Assembly (NCBI RefSeq): GCF_947072515.1
Contig: NZ_CAMTIG010000001.1
Location: forward strand, 1 to 64,000
Reading direction: 5' to 3'
Source of the DNA: an uncultured Clostridium sp.
Lineage (GTDB): Bacteria > Bacillota > Clostridia > Clostridiales > Clostridiaceae
DNA length: 64,000 nt
Shown here piece by piece: positions 19,693 through 28,785 of the stretch. The notes under the pieces were generated by a model. The model was not told the DNA's origin, did not search any database, and saw only the letters and a program-made list of their open reading frames with translations. The position numbers and the translations under genes are program-made. Position 1 is the first letter of the stretch. Every line of letters begins with the position of its first letter.

Positions 19693-20670
19693 TTATCCTC
19701 CAATTTCATTCATGTTTCTTATTTCTTCTTTTTCATCTTCTTTATTAAACAAGTACTTTTCCGGTTTATTATATATACCGTTTTTTATGGCATCTATTAG
19801 TTTACTATCATCTTCTTTTCTTATAATTTTTTTTAAGTTTATATCACTTTTCCAATTTAAACATTGTTTAAGCATTCCATCAGTTGTTATTCTTATTCTA
19901 TTACAATCTTCACAGAAACAATTACTCATAGCACTTATAAAGCCTATTTTTCCTATATAGTTTTCTATTTTTATGTATTTTGCTGGGCCATCCTTTTTAT
20001 TTCTTTCTATTACTTTAATAGCTAAATTGCTTTCTTTTATAATATGAAGAACCTCTTCATTTGAAACCCCTTTAAATTTTTTTCCTTCTCCTATAGGCAT
20101 AAGTTCTATAAATCTTAAAGCTATTTTTTTATCTTTTGTAAAATGGACTAAATCTAATATTTCATTTTTATTTAAATCTTCTATTACAACTGTATTTATT
20201 TTTACCTTCATTCCTAAACTAAGAGCTTTATCTATACTATTTAAGACTTTTCTTATATCTCCGCCTCTAGTTATTTTTTTAAACTTTTCTTCCTCTAACG
20301 TATCTAAACTTATGTTTAAACTTTTCACACCATTTTCATAGAGAAATTCTAAACGCTCTTCTAATAACATAGCATTCGTAGTTAGTGCTATCTCTTCTAT
20401 TCCTTCTATATTATTTACTTCTCTAATTAATTCATTTATATCTTTTCTAACTAAAGGCTCTCCACCAGTAAGTCTCACTTTTCTAATTCCTAATTTTGCA
20501 CTTGCATCTATTATTTTTATTACTTCTTCATTTGTTATTTTATCTTCTTCTTCAAAAAAACTATTTTCTCTAGCAGGCATACAGTAAATACATCTTAAAT
20601 TGCATCTATCTGTTAATGATACTCTTATATAATCTACTGTTCTACCAAATTTATCTTTCAAAATTTTCAC
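19693..20670 (-). CDS. moaA: GTP 3',8-cyclase
   Basis: Radical-SAM TDRCNLRCIYCMPA; RLTGGEPLVRKDI; SNCFCEDCNRIRITTDGMLKQCL. Confidence 0.97.
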   Translation of the reverse strand: MKILKDKFGRTVDYIRVSLTDRCNLRCIYCMPARENSFFEEEDKITNEEVIKIIDASAKLGIRKVRLTGGEPLVRKDINELIREVNNIEGIEEIALTTNAMLLEERLEFLYENGVKSLNISLDTLEEEKFKKITRGGDIRKVLNSIDKALSLGMKVKINTVVIEDLNKNEILDLVHFTKDKKIALRFIELMPIGEGKKFKGVSNEEVLHIIKESNLAIKVIERNKKDGPAKYIKIENYIGKIGFISAMSNCFCEDCNRIRITTDGMLKQCLNWKSDINLKKIIRKEDDSKLIDAIKNGIYNKPEKYLFNKEDEKEEIRNMNEIGG

Positions 20671-20677
20671 CTCTTAC

Positions 20678-21154
20678 TTAATAGAAAAAATCCCCGCTTT
20701 TCCCACCTTTTTTACTTTTTAAATGTATATCTGTTATAGTTATTCTTTTGTCTACTGCTTTACACATATCATATATAGTAAGTGCTGCTATAGATACTCC
20801 TGTTAAAGCTTCCATCTCTACTCCTGTTTTATCTGTAAGCTTTGCCATTCCTTCTATTTCTATAGCACTTTCCTCATGGTTTATTTTAAAGTTTATATAA
20901 CATCCTTTTATCATTATAGGATGGCACATTGGAATCAAATCTGATGTTCTTTTCATTCCCATTATACCTGCTACTCTAGCTACTCCTAGAACATCGCCTT
21001 TTCCAATTTCGCCCTTTTTAATAAGTTCTAAAGTTTCTGGGCTTACTAATACTTTTCCCACTGCAACTGCTACTCTATTTGTATCTTTTTTCTCCGATAC
21101 ATCAACCATTACAGCATTTCCATCTTTATCAAAATGAGTTAATCCATTATCCAT
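20678..21154 (-). CDS. moaC: Cyclic pyranopterin monophosphate synthase
   Basis: [54 protein letters not shown]. Confidence 0.97.
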   Translation of the reverse strand: MDNGLTHFDKDGNAVMVDVSEKKDTNRVAVAVGKVLVSPETLELIKKGEIGKGDVLGVARVAGIMGMKRTSDLIPMCHPIMIKGCYINFKINHEESAIEIEGMAKLTDKTGVEMEALTGVSIAALTIYDMCKAVDKRITITDIHLKSKKGGKSGDFFY

Positions 21155-22174
21155 TTATATTCCCTTTCCAAAAGAACAATGTGGAAAAGTACAAACTTTA
21201 CAGTCTAAACATTGTCCACCATGTCCTAATTCTGTAATATCTCTTCTTTTTAATTTTTCATCTGCTAGTATTCTTGGAAGCACTATATCAAATATAGTTC
21301 TCTTAGAATACATTACACATCCTGGAAGTCCTACTATTGGAATATCTCCATGATATGCTAATAAAAACATTGCCCCTGGAAGTACTGGTGCTCCATAAGT
21401 TATAAGCTCTGCTCCACTTTCTTTTATTGCAGTTGGCGTTACATCATCAGGATCTACAGACATTCCACCTGTACAAATTATAAATTCTGCACCATTATCT
21501 AAAGCCTTATGGATTTCTTTTATTATATCCTCTTTTTTATCATCAACTATGGCTTGATTAACTAGCTCACATCCAAAATACTCTATTTTTCTTTTTACTG
21601 CCGGTCCAAATGCATCTTTTATTCTTCCATGAAAAACTTCACTACCAGTAGTTATCATATGAACTTTTTTACCTTTTATTTCTTTTACACTTATAATCTT
21701 TTCCTTTATAAGTTTTTCAGCCTCTATTATCTTTTCTTCTTCTATAATTAAAGGAATAACTCTTGTTCCACCTAATAATTCTCCTTCTTTTACTGGAGTA
21801 TTATTGTGTATCATAGCAATTATTATTTCACCTAAATCATTTATATCAAAAAGTTTTTCCTTATCTATTTTTAAAAGTCCATCTCTATCTGCAATAAAGT
21901 TTATTTTTCCTTCTTTAATTTCTCCAAACTTTATTCCTTCTCCACAAACTAAATCTTTTATTCTTTCAGCTGCATCATTTTCATGAAGCATACCTTCTTT
22001 CGCTTCCCAAACATAAATATGTTCTTTTCCAATAGATAAAAGTTCTTCTATATCTTCCTCTTTTATTATATGACCTTTTTTAAATGCTCTTCCTTTAAAT
22101 TCACCTGGAACTATTTTAGTTATATCGTGACAAAGAACATTTCCAACTGCATCTTTAACATGTACTTTCTTCAT
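21155..22174 (-). CDS. MoeA/MoaB-fold molybdopterin-binding protein with C-terminal Cys cluster
   Basis: TTGSEVFHGRIKDAFGPAVKRKIEYFG; CTGGMSVDPDDVTPTAIKESG; tail GGQCLDCKVCTFPHCSFGKGI. Confidence 0.9.
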   Translation of the reverse strand: MKKVHVKDAVGNVLCHDITKIVPGEFKGRAFKKGHIIKEEDIEELLSIGKEHIYVWEAKEGMLHENDAAERIKDLVCGEGIKFGEIKEGKINFIADRDGLLKIDKEKLFDINDLGEIIIAMIHNNTPVKEGELLGGTRVIPLIIEEEKIIEAEKLIKEKIISVKEIKGKKVHMITTGSEVFHGRIKDAFGPAVKRKIEYFGCELVNQAIVDDKKEDIIKEIHKALDNGAEFIICTGGMSVDPDDVTPTAIKESGAELITYGAPVLPGAMFLLAYHGDIPIVGLPGCVMYSKRTIFDIVLPRILADEKLKRRDITELGHGGQCLDCKVCTFPHCSFGKGI

Positions 22175-22184
22175 CTTACTCTCC

Positions 22185-22841
22185 TCACTTCATTTTTCTA
22201 AGTATAAAATTGTAACTTAAAGTTAAAGCTATCGAAATACAAACTATTACTATTAAAATAGTTGTGGCAATTCCACTATCACTATTTTCTATTGCGTAAT
22301 ACAACGCCATTGGAACAGTTTGCGTTTCTCCTGGAATATTTCCTGCAACCAATATTGTTGCTCCAAATTCTCCAAATATTCTAGCTATAGATAAAACAGT
22401 TCCTGTTATTATTCCCTTTCTTGCTAGTGGAAGGCTGATTTTTCTATATACTAATCTTTCATTTGCTCCCATTTCTATCGCAACCATTTTCAATTCCTCT
22501 GGTACGCTTAAAAGGCTCGTTTTTATACTTCCATACATTATAGGAATAGATACTACTATTCCTACTATAATTGCTCCTACCATCGTAAATATAATAGAAA
22601 TATTTAAATTTTCATATAAAAACTTTCCAATTACCCCTCTTTTTCCAAGACTTAATAAAATTAAATATCCCACTGCAGATGGTGGCAGAAACATTGGTAG
22701 TAATATCAATGTTTCTATAAAACTTTTCCCCCTAATTTTCTTTTGAACTAATATATAATTTAATATTATACCCAATAAAAGTGTAATAAATAATGAAATT
22801 ATTACAACTTTAAAAGATATAAAAAATGCATTCCCTATCAT
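22185..22841 (-). CDS. modB: Molybdate ABC transporter permease
   Basis: LLPMFLPPSAVGYLILLSLGKRGVIGKFL; EMGANERLVYRKISLPLARKGIITGTVLSIARIFGEFGATILVAG. Confidence 0.96.
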   Translation of the reverse strand: MIGNAFFISFKVVIISLFITLLLGIILNYILVQKKIRGKSFIETLILLPMFLPPSAVGYLILLSLGKRGVIGKFLYENLNISIIFTMVGAIIVGIVVSIPIMYGSIKTSLLSVPEELKMVAIEMGANERLVYRKISLPLARKGIITGTVLSIARIFGEFGATILVAGNIPGETQTVPMALYYAIENSDSGIATTILIVIVCISIALTLSYNFILRKMK

Positions 22842-23611
22842 TTATTTTTAGCAAATCCATACTCCTCAAATACCTTCATAGCTTCATCACTATTTAAATA
22901 ATTAAGGAACTCTTCTGTTTCTTTTATATTTTTACTATCTTTTAAAACAGCAACTGTATATTGAATTTTTTCGTGGGAATCGTCATTTACGTTATAAACT
23001 ACCTTTGAGTCCTTTAAGTTTATTGCATCTGTTTTATAAACAAATCCATATTCTGCATTACCGCTTTCTACATACTCTTTTACATTCGTTACACTTTTTC
23101 CATAAACAAGTTTTTCTTTAAGTGCACTATAAATCTTATAATATTCTAAACTTTCTTTTGCATAAGCTCCAGCTGGAACAGTGCTCGGCTCTCCTATAGC
23201 TATTTTTCCTTCAACATTTACTAATTCTTTTAAATCTTCTATATTCTTATCCCCTATTACTACTAAAGAGTTTAATAAGATATCTTCTACTTTATTATTG
23301 TAAATATATCCTTTATTTAAAAGTTGATCTGAATAAGTTTTACTAGCAGAAAAAAACATATCCACATCTGCTCCGTTTTGGATTTGTTTTTCTAGTGTCC
23401 CCGAACTACCAGCATTTAATTTTATATTTATTCCTGTTTTTTTTGTAAAGTTAGCTCCTATAATATCCATTGGCTCCTTTAAACTAGCTGCAATAGATAC
23501 TACAATTTCTTTTTCTTCATTATTATTCCCCTTCTTGTCACATCCAACTAAGCCTATTATTACCCCTATACAAGCTATCATTGGAACAAGAAATTTTACT
23601 TTCTTGCGCAT
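22838..23611 (-). CDS. modA: Molybdate ABC transporter substrate-binding lipoprotein
   Basis: Lipobox GLVGC; VSIAASLKEPMDIIGANFTKKTGINIKLNAGSSGTLEKQIQNGADVDMFFSAS. Confidence 0.96.
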   Translation of the reverse strand: MRKKVKFLVPMIACIGVIIGLVGCDKKGNNNEEKEIVVSIAASLKEPMDIIGANFTKKTGINIKLNAGSSGTLEKQIQNGADVDMFFSASKTYSDQLLNKGYIYNNKVEDILLNSLVVIGDKNIEDLKELVNVEGKIAIGEPSTVPAGAYAKESLEYYKIYSALKEKLVYGKSVTNVKEYVESGNAEYGFVYKTDAINLKDSKVVYNVNDDSHEKIQYTVAVLKDSKNIKETEEFLNYLNSDEAMKVFEEYGFAKNK

Positions 23612-24087
23612 TCACCTGTTCTCCCCTTCATTATATCAATTCCATGTTTCAATTCATTTATTAAATATTCCATAATCTCTCTACAGGCCTTCGGACTACC
23701 TGGCATATTTACAATTAAAGTTTCGCCTCTTATTCCTGCTGTTGCCCTTGAAAGCATTGCTCGCTTAGTTAGTGTTAGACTATATGCTCTCACTGCTTCT
23801 GGAATTCCTAGTGCTTCTCTTTCTATAACTTCTTTCGTTGCCTCTGGCATTATATCCCTTTGGCTAAATCCTGTACCACCCGTAGTCAATATTAACTCTA
23901 CCTTTAAGTTATCTGCCATATTTATCATCTCTTCTTTTAGCATTTCTTTATCATCTGGTAGCATTATATATTTTTTCACTTCAAAATCATTTTCTTTCCC
24001 TATTTCTTCAATGACTTTTCCACTTAAATCCTCTCTTTTCCCTGCATATCCTGAATCACTACTTGTAATTATTCCTAATGTGTACAT
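23596..24087 (-). CDS. mogA: MogA/MoaB-type molybdenum cofactor biosynthesis protein
   Basis: LGIITSSDSGYAGKREDLSG; TTGGTGFSQRDIMPEATKEVIERE; NMPGSPKACRE. Confidence 0.92.
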   Translation of the reverse strand: MYTLGIITSSDSGYAGKREDLSGKVIEEIGKENDFEVKKYIMLPDDKEMLKEEMINMADNLKVELILTTGGTGFSQRDIMPEATKEVIEREALGIPEAVRAYSLTLTKRAMLSRATAGIRGETLIVNMPGSPKACREIMEYLINELKHGIDIMKGRTGECARK

Positions 24088-24089
24088 GA

Positions 24090-24575
24090 TTATTCCTCCT
24101 TAAATTTTAATATTAAATCTACAAGTCTCTCATAATCATTTCTATCTACCACTTCTACATTATCTATATCAATCTCTGTGTCTGAAGCTACACATATTAA
24201 TCTTTCTACAGGTGTTATAATTTTAGTACTTAATCTTGAATTAAAAACTTCAATCTTATTTAAATTACTTTTTTTATAACCTTCAACTATTATAAAATCT
24301 TTTTCTGAAAAAAGATTTATAGCTTCATCTAAATCGAGCTCTTTTTCTATCATCATATAGGTTCTTCCAATAGAAGTTATACAAATTTCCTCTGCCCCAG
24401 CTTCTCTATGCTTATATGTATCTTTTCCCTTTTTATCTAATTCTAAAGTATGACTATGATGTTTTATTGTGCCTACTTTAAATCCTCTTTTTTTTAATTC
24501 CTTTATTATCCCCACAACAACTGTTGTTTTACCAACATTTGAACATTCTCCAACAACATTTATTATTCTACTCAT
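24090..24575 (-). CDS. mobB: Molybdopterin-guanine dinucleotide biosynthesis protein B
   Basis: VVGECSNVGKTTVVVGIIKELKKRGFKVGTIKHHSH; FIIVEGYKKS. Confidence 0.94.
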   Translation of the reverse strand: MSRIINVVGECSNVGKTTVVVGIIKELKKRGFKVGTIKHHSHTLELDKKGKDTYKHREAGAEEICITSIGRTYMMIEKELDLDEAINLFSEKDFIIVEGYKKSNLNKIEVFNSRLSTKIITPVERLICVASDTEIDIDNVEVVDRNDYERLVDLILKFKEE

Positions 24576-25144
24576 AATTTATTCCCTAATACTAACTTAT
24601 CATATTCTTCAACAGTATTTATATTTGTAAAGTTGTTTTCATCCTTTATTTCTATTTTTTTAATATTTAGTTTTTTGAACATACCTCGTAATGAATATTC
24701 TTTTTCTTTAATACTTTCATAAATTTTTTCTATTATTTCTTTTTTATATATCCCACAAAAAGGTTCTAATCTTCCATTTAATGTAGGAATTAAGCAATCT
24801 TCTTCAAATTCTATTTTTCCAAGCATCTCTAAAATTTCTTTATTCAAAAATGGCATATCACAAGATACTATTATTCCCTTTTCATTTTTTATTTTTTTCA
24901 ACGCAGAATATATTCCACCAATAGGCCCAATATCCTTTATCTCATCTTCTATAATAGTAAATCCTTTAACTTTTTCAATTATTCTACTATCATTACATGA
25001 TATTAAAATTTCATCAAAATTATTTAATGCTTTTATTTCTCTATCTATAAAAAATTCTTCTTCATACTCTAATAGTGCCTTTGGAGAATAATTCATTCTA
25101 CTACTTTTTCCACCTGCTAAAATTATAGCTGAACATTTCATCAT
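24572..25144 (-). CDS. mobA: Molybdenum cofactor guanylyltransferase
   Basis: AIILAGGKSSRMNYSPKALLEY; DIGPIGGIYSALKK; VSCDMPFL. Confidence 0.94.
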   Translation of the reverse strand: MMKCSAIILAGGKSSRMNYSPKALLEYEEEFFIDREIKALNNFDEILISCNDSRIIEKVKGFTIIEDEIKDIGPIGGIYSALKKIKNEKGIIVSCDMPFLNKEILEMLGKIEFEEDCLIPTLNGRLEPFCGIYKKEIIEKIYESIKEKEYSLRGMFKKLNIKKIEIKDENNFTNINTVEEYDKLVLGNKL

Positions 25145-26328
25145 CTTAAAACAAAGACCTCTTTTCCTTCTTCTAATATTTCATTTTTTCCGATTTCTAA
25201 TAAACAGTTACTATTTAGCATAGTATGAACCTGCCCTGGGCTTTGATATACATTATCAATATATACATCTCCATTGTTATCTTTAAAGGCCCTTAAAAAT
25301 CTTCTCTTTTTTCCTTTTTTCATAAAACTATCTTTTAATATTCCTTTTTCTTTCCTTATCATATCTTCTGTGCAATTTATCATCTTTAATAATCCGTCCC
25401 TACACAAAAGTTCGAAAGTCGTAGCACTTGCAACTGGTGTTCCTGATAGTCCTATATACAACTTTCCATTTTTTCTTCCAACAAAAAGTGGTGATCCTGG
25501 TTTTATATCTACTTTCCAAAATAAAATTTCATAACCTAAGTCTTTTACTACTTTTTGTACAATATCTTTTTCTCCAACCGAAACTCCTCCAGTTGAAATT
25601 ATAATATCTGATCTTTCCTCTAACTGGGTAATTCCATTCTTTAAACTTTCCTCATTATCTAAAAGACTTGAGTATAACTCACCATTCAAATTTAATTCTT
25701 TTATTCTTGATAAAAGAAATCCTCCGTTACAATTATACACCTTTCCATCTTTTAATTCTTCACCTGGATTTTGAATTTCATCACCTGTATTAATTAATCC
25801 TATATAAGGTTTTTTATATACTTTTATTTTATCTATACCTAAAGATGCAATTGCCATTACTTCAGATGCAGTTATCTTTTTGCCTTTACTTACTATTTTA
25901 TCACCTTTTTTAAAGTCTTCTCCTTCATAAATATAGTTATCAAAAGCCTTATGTTCTTTAAAAACTCTAACTTTTCCTTCTATCTCTTCAGTATCTTCTT
26001 GTCTTACTACACAATTGCAACCTACTGGTATTTTTGCCCCAGTCATAATTCTTATACATTGACCTTTCCCTACGATTTTTCGAGATACCTCACCTGCAAA
26101 AATTTTATCTATAACCTGGAACTCTTTATAATTTTCTAACCTCTCTAATTCTTCTCCTTTTAAAGCATACCCATCTAAAGGAGATTTAGAGAATGGTGGA
26201 TTATTTATTTTAGAGTGTACATCTTCATATAAAACTCTATTTAATCCATCATATAAGCTAACTTCTTCAAAACTTTTTTCTTCTATATTTTCTAATATTA
26301 TTTCTTTTGCTTTCTCTAAATCTATCAT
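25141..26328 (-). CDS. moeA: Molybdopterin molybdenumtransferase
   Basis: NNPPFSKSPLDGYALKGEE; RIMTGAKIPVGCNCVVRQE; STGGVSVGEKD; GLSGTPVASATTFELL. Confidence 0.96.
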   Translation of the reverse strand: MIDLEKAKEIILENIEEKSFEEVSLYDGLNRVLYEDVHSKINNPPFSKSPLDGYALKGEELERLENYKEFQVIDKIFAGEVSRKIVGKGQCIRIMTGAKIPVGCNCVVRQEDTEEIEGKVRVFKEHKAFDNYIYEGEDFKKGDKIVSKGKKITASEVMAIASLGIDKIKVYKKPYIGLINTGDEIQNPGEELKDGKVYNCNGGFLLSRIKELNLNGELYSSLLDNEESLKNGITQLEERSDIIISTGGVSVGEKDIVQKVVKDLGYEILFWKVDIKPGSPLFVGRKNGKLYIGLSGTPVASATTFELLCRDGLLKMINCTEDMIRKEKGILKDSFMKKGKKRRFLRAFKDNNGDVYIDNVYQSPGQVHTMLNSNCLLEIGKNEILEEGKEVFVLR

Positions 26329-26343
26329 AAAAAATCTCCTTAT

Positions 26344-28425
26344 TTATATTTTCTTTATATTAATTGTAGCAAATTTATAAGATGGTTCTCTAGAATATGC
26401 ATCAAATATCTCTTCTGTTAATTGATTAGTTGCAAAATAATGCATTGGTGCAAATAATTGATCCCTTTTTAATTGAGGGTTTATTTTTGCTTTTATATTT
26501 ACTTTATTACCATTTGGTGATGATACCTGAATTATTTCATCATTTACTATTCCTAAATCACTTGCCAAAATATTACTTATTTCAATATATGCCTCCTCTG
26601 AAACCATTTTTTTAACCATTGGAATTTCTCTAGTTCTAGTTTGTGTATGCCATTGACCAACTGATCCTCTACCTGTATTCAACATATATGGATACTCATT
26701 AGTCTCTTTTAAAGTATTTTCCATTACATCTTCATACATAAACTTTACTTTTCCATTAGGTCTATAATATACTCCATCTTCAAAAAGTCTTCTTTCATCA
26801 TCTATTAATTCTTCACCTTTTTTAAATGGCCATTGTACTCCCTTACTTTCTCTTAACATTTCATAAGTTACTCCAGTAATATCACAAGGCATATCTTTAG
26901 AGCATTCCTTTAATAGTTCAAATGCATCTTTTGGTGTTTTCCATTTTTCCAACTCTTTTTCTCTTCCTAAAGCTTTTCCTATACCTAAAAATATTTCATA
27001 ATCAGTTAGTTCATTTTCTTTTTTACTTATTAAAGGTACTAATGCTGATAATCTTCTTTCAGTATTTATTAATACACCCTCTTTTTTAATTGCTGGAATT
27101 GCTGGTAAAAACAAGTCTGCCACTTTTGCAGTATCTGTATCACTATATAAATCTTGAACTACTAAAAAATCTAAATTATCTACTACTTTTTTAAACTCCT
27201 TGTTATCAATCCATGAATCCATTGGATTTGTAGCAACTATCCATAAGGCTTTAATTTCTCCATTTAAAGCTCCTTTTACTATTTCTGGATATGGAAGTGT
27301 TGGCGCCTTTGGAATATCTTCATCATCTACTCCTAATATCTCACGTACAACTTTTCTATCATTTTCATTTCCATAGTCTCTACCAGCATAAAGACAAGTT
27401 GTATTGCTATATAAACGCGACCCCATCGCATTACATTGTCCTGTTAATGAATTTGGACCTGTTCCTTCTCTTCCTATATTTCCTGTCATTACACAAATAT
27501 TTATTATAGCTTGTGCTGTTCTAACAGCTTCATATCCTTGATTTACTCCCATCGTCCACCAAATAGAAACTTTTTTCCCATTATGAATAGTTTCTGCTAA
27601 AGCTACTACTCTTTCTTTAGTCATTCCTGTTTTTTCTTCAACATCTTCTAATGTATATTTTTTTACATGATTTTTAAATCCTTCAAAATCTTCTGTATGT
27701 TTTTCTATATATTCTTTATCTATCCAATCGTTTTCTATAAGGATATTTGCCAGTGTATATAAAAGAATTAAATCTGATTTTGGTTTTATATCATACCATT
27801 CATCTACACCCTTTACTGTTTCTGATTTTCTAGGATCAATAGCTATTTTTTTAGCGGCTTTATTTTTTCTTATTCTTCCCCATAATACTGGATGTGCTAC
27901 TGCTGGATTTGCACCAATAAATATCATTGTATCAGAAAGTTCTAAATCCCTTAATGTATATGATGGTGCATCAAATCCAAATGCTTGTTTATATGCAACT
28001 ACTGAACTAGACATACAAAGTCTAGTATTACCATCTCCATGCATTTGCATAAACCCTCTACCTATTAATCCCAATAATGCCATTTCTTCTATAGGTATTT
28101 GCCCTGTACTTATATATGCTACGCTTTTATCTCCATATTTACCTCTAGTTTCATCCATTTTTTCTACAAATATTCTAAAGGCATCTTCCCATCCTATTTC
28201 TTCCATTTCACCTTTTTCATTTCTTAATAATGGAAGTCTTTGCTTACCATACTCTGTGCATTGTTTATCTAAGTTTAATCCCTTTATACATGCTGTTCCT
28301 GAATTTACCGGATATTCCTTAGCACCTCTGATTAAGGTAATCTTATCGTTTTCTAATGTGAAGCTTAAGTTACATCCTGTAGCGCAATAATTGCAAGCTG
28401 ATTGTTTTATTTCCATAATCTTCAT
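26344..28425 (-). CDS. Nitrate reductase catalytic subunit (NasA/NarB-type Mo-bis-MGD oxidoreductase)
   Basis: N-terminal 4Fe-4S CNYCATGC...C; HGDGNTRLCMSSSVVAYKQAFGFDAPSYTLRDLELSDTMIFIGANPAVAHPVLWGRI; single-domain NarB architecture in a Moco operon. Confidence 0.85.
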   Translation of the reverse strand: MKIMEIKQSACNYCATGCNLSFTLENDKITLIRGAKEYPVNSGTACIKGLNLDKQCTEYGKQRLPLLRNEKGEMEEIGWEDAFRIFVEKMDETRGKYGDKSVAYISTGQIPIEEMALLGLIGRGFMQMHGDGNTRLCMSSSVVAYKQAFGFDAPSYTLRDLELSDTMIFIGANPAVAHPVLWGRIRKNKAAKKIAIDPRKSETVKGVDEWYDIKPKSDLILLYTLANILIENDWIDKEYIEKHTEDFEGFKNHVKKYTLEDVEEKTGMTKERVVALAETIHNGKKVSIWWTMGVNQGYEAVRTAQAIINICVMTGNIGREGTGPNSLTGQCNAMGSRLYSNTTCLYAGRDYGNENDRKVVREILGVDDEDIPKAPTLPYPEIVKGALNGEIKALWIVATNPMDSWIDNKEFKKVVDNLDFLVVQDLYSDTDTAKVADLFLPAIPAIKKEGVLINTERRLSALVPLISKKENELTDYEIFLGIGKALGREKELEKWKTPKDAFELLKECSKDMPCDITGVTYEMLRESKGVQWPFKKGEELIDDERRLFEDGVYYRPNGKVKFMYEDVMENTLKETNEYPYMLNTGRGSVGQWHTQTRTREIPMVKKMVSEEAYIEISNILASDLGIVNDEIIQVSSPNGNKVNIKAKINPQLKRDQLFAPMHYFATNQLTEEIFDAYSREPSYKFATINIKKI

Positions 28426-28482
28426 CTCCTTTGTTTATCCATTAATGTTAATTTAATCTTACTACCATTATATCCTATGAAA

Positions 28483-28498
28483 TGTGATAAAAATCACA
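28483..28498. promoter_or_regulatory. CRP/FNR-superfamily-type palindrome 1
   Basis: TGTGAtaaaaaTCACA; arms extend to AAATGTGAT/ATCACATTT. Confidence 0.7.
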
Positions 28499-28533
28499 TT
28501 TTTTTCTGCCTTTTTGAACAAAATATTATTAAT

Positions 28534-28549
28534 TGTGATAAAAGTCACA
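28534..28549. promoter_or_regulatory. CRP/FNR-superfamily-type palindrome 2
   Basis: TGTGAtaaaagTCACA. Confidence 0.7.
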
Positions 28550-28566
28550 TTTATTGCATGTTTTAA

Positions 28567-28584
28567 TTGTTATAATTATAACAA
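28567..28584. promoter_or_regulatory. Rex-box-like perfect palindrome
   Basis: TTGTTATAATTATAACAA compared with the Rex consensus TTGTTAANNNNTTAACAA; perfect 18-bp dyad. Confidence 0.5.
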
Positions 28585-28585
28585 A

Positions 28586-28601
28586 TATGATAATAATCAC
28601 A
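28586..28601. promoter_or_regulatory. CRP/FNR-superfamily-type palindrome 3 (one half-site mismatch)
   Basis: TATGAtaataaTCACA. Confidence 0.55.
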
Positions 28602-28616
28602 GATTGTTAATTTAGT

Positions 28617-28632
28617 TGTGATTATAATCACA
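28617..28632. promoter_or_regulatory. CRP/FNR-superfamily-type palindrome 4
   Basis: TGTGATTATAATCACA, perfect 16-bp dyad. Confidence 0.7.
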
Positions 28633-28656
28633 CTTTATTGAAAGGGCGTGTTTTTT

Positions 28657-28764
28657 TTGAGTAATATTAACCAAAGACCTAAAGCTAGCACCACCGTAAA
28701 AGTTTTAGCTATATGCGGTTTTATATTTTCATTATGTATTCTTTACTTAGTAAATATTCTTTAA
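28657..28764 (+). CDS. 35-aa single-TM small protein (candidate)
   Basis: TTG start: MSNINQRPKASTTVKVLAICGFIFSLCILYLVNIL*; lies just upstream of the TDT transporter; weak RBS; absent from the ORF track. Confidence 0.45.
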   Translation: MSNINQRPKASTTVKVLAICGFIFSLCILYLVNIL

Positions 28765-28785
28765 ATTATTTTTGAGGTGATTTTT

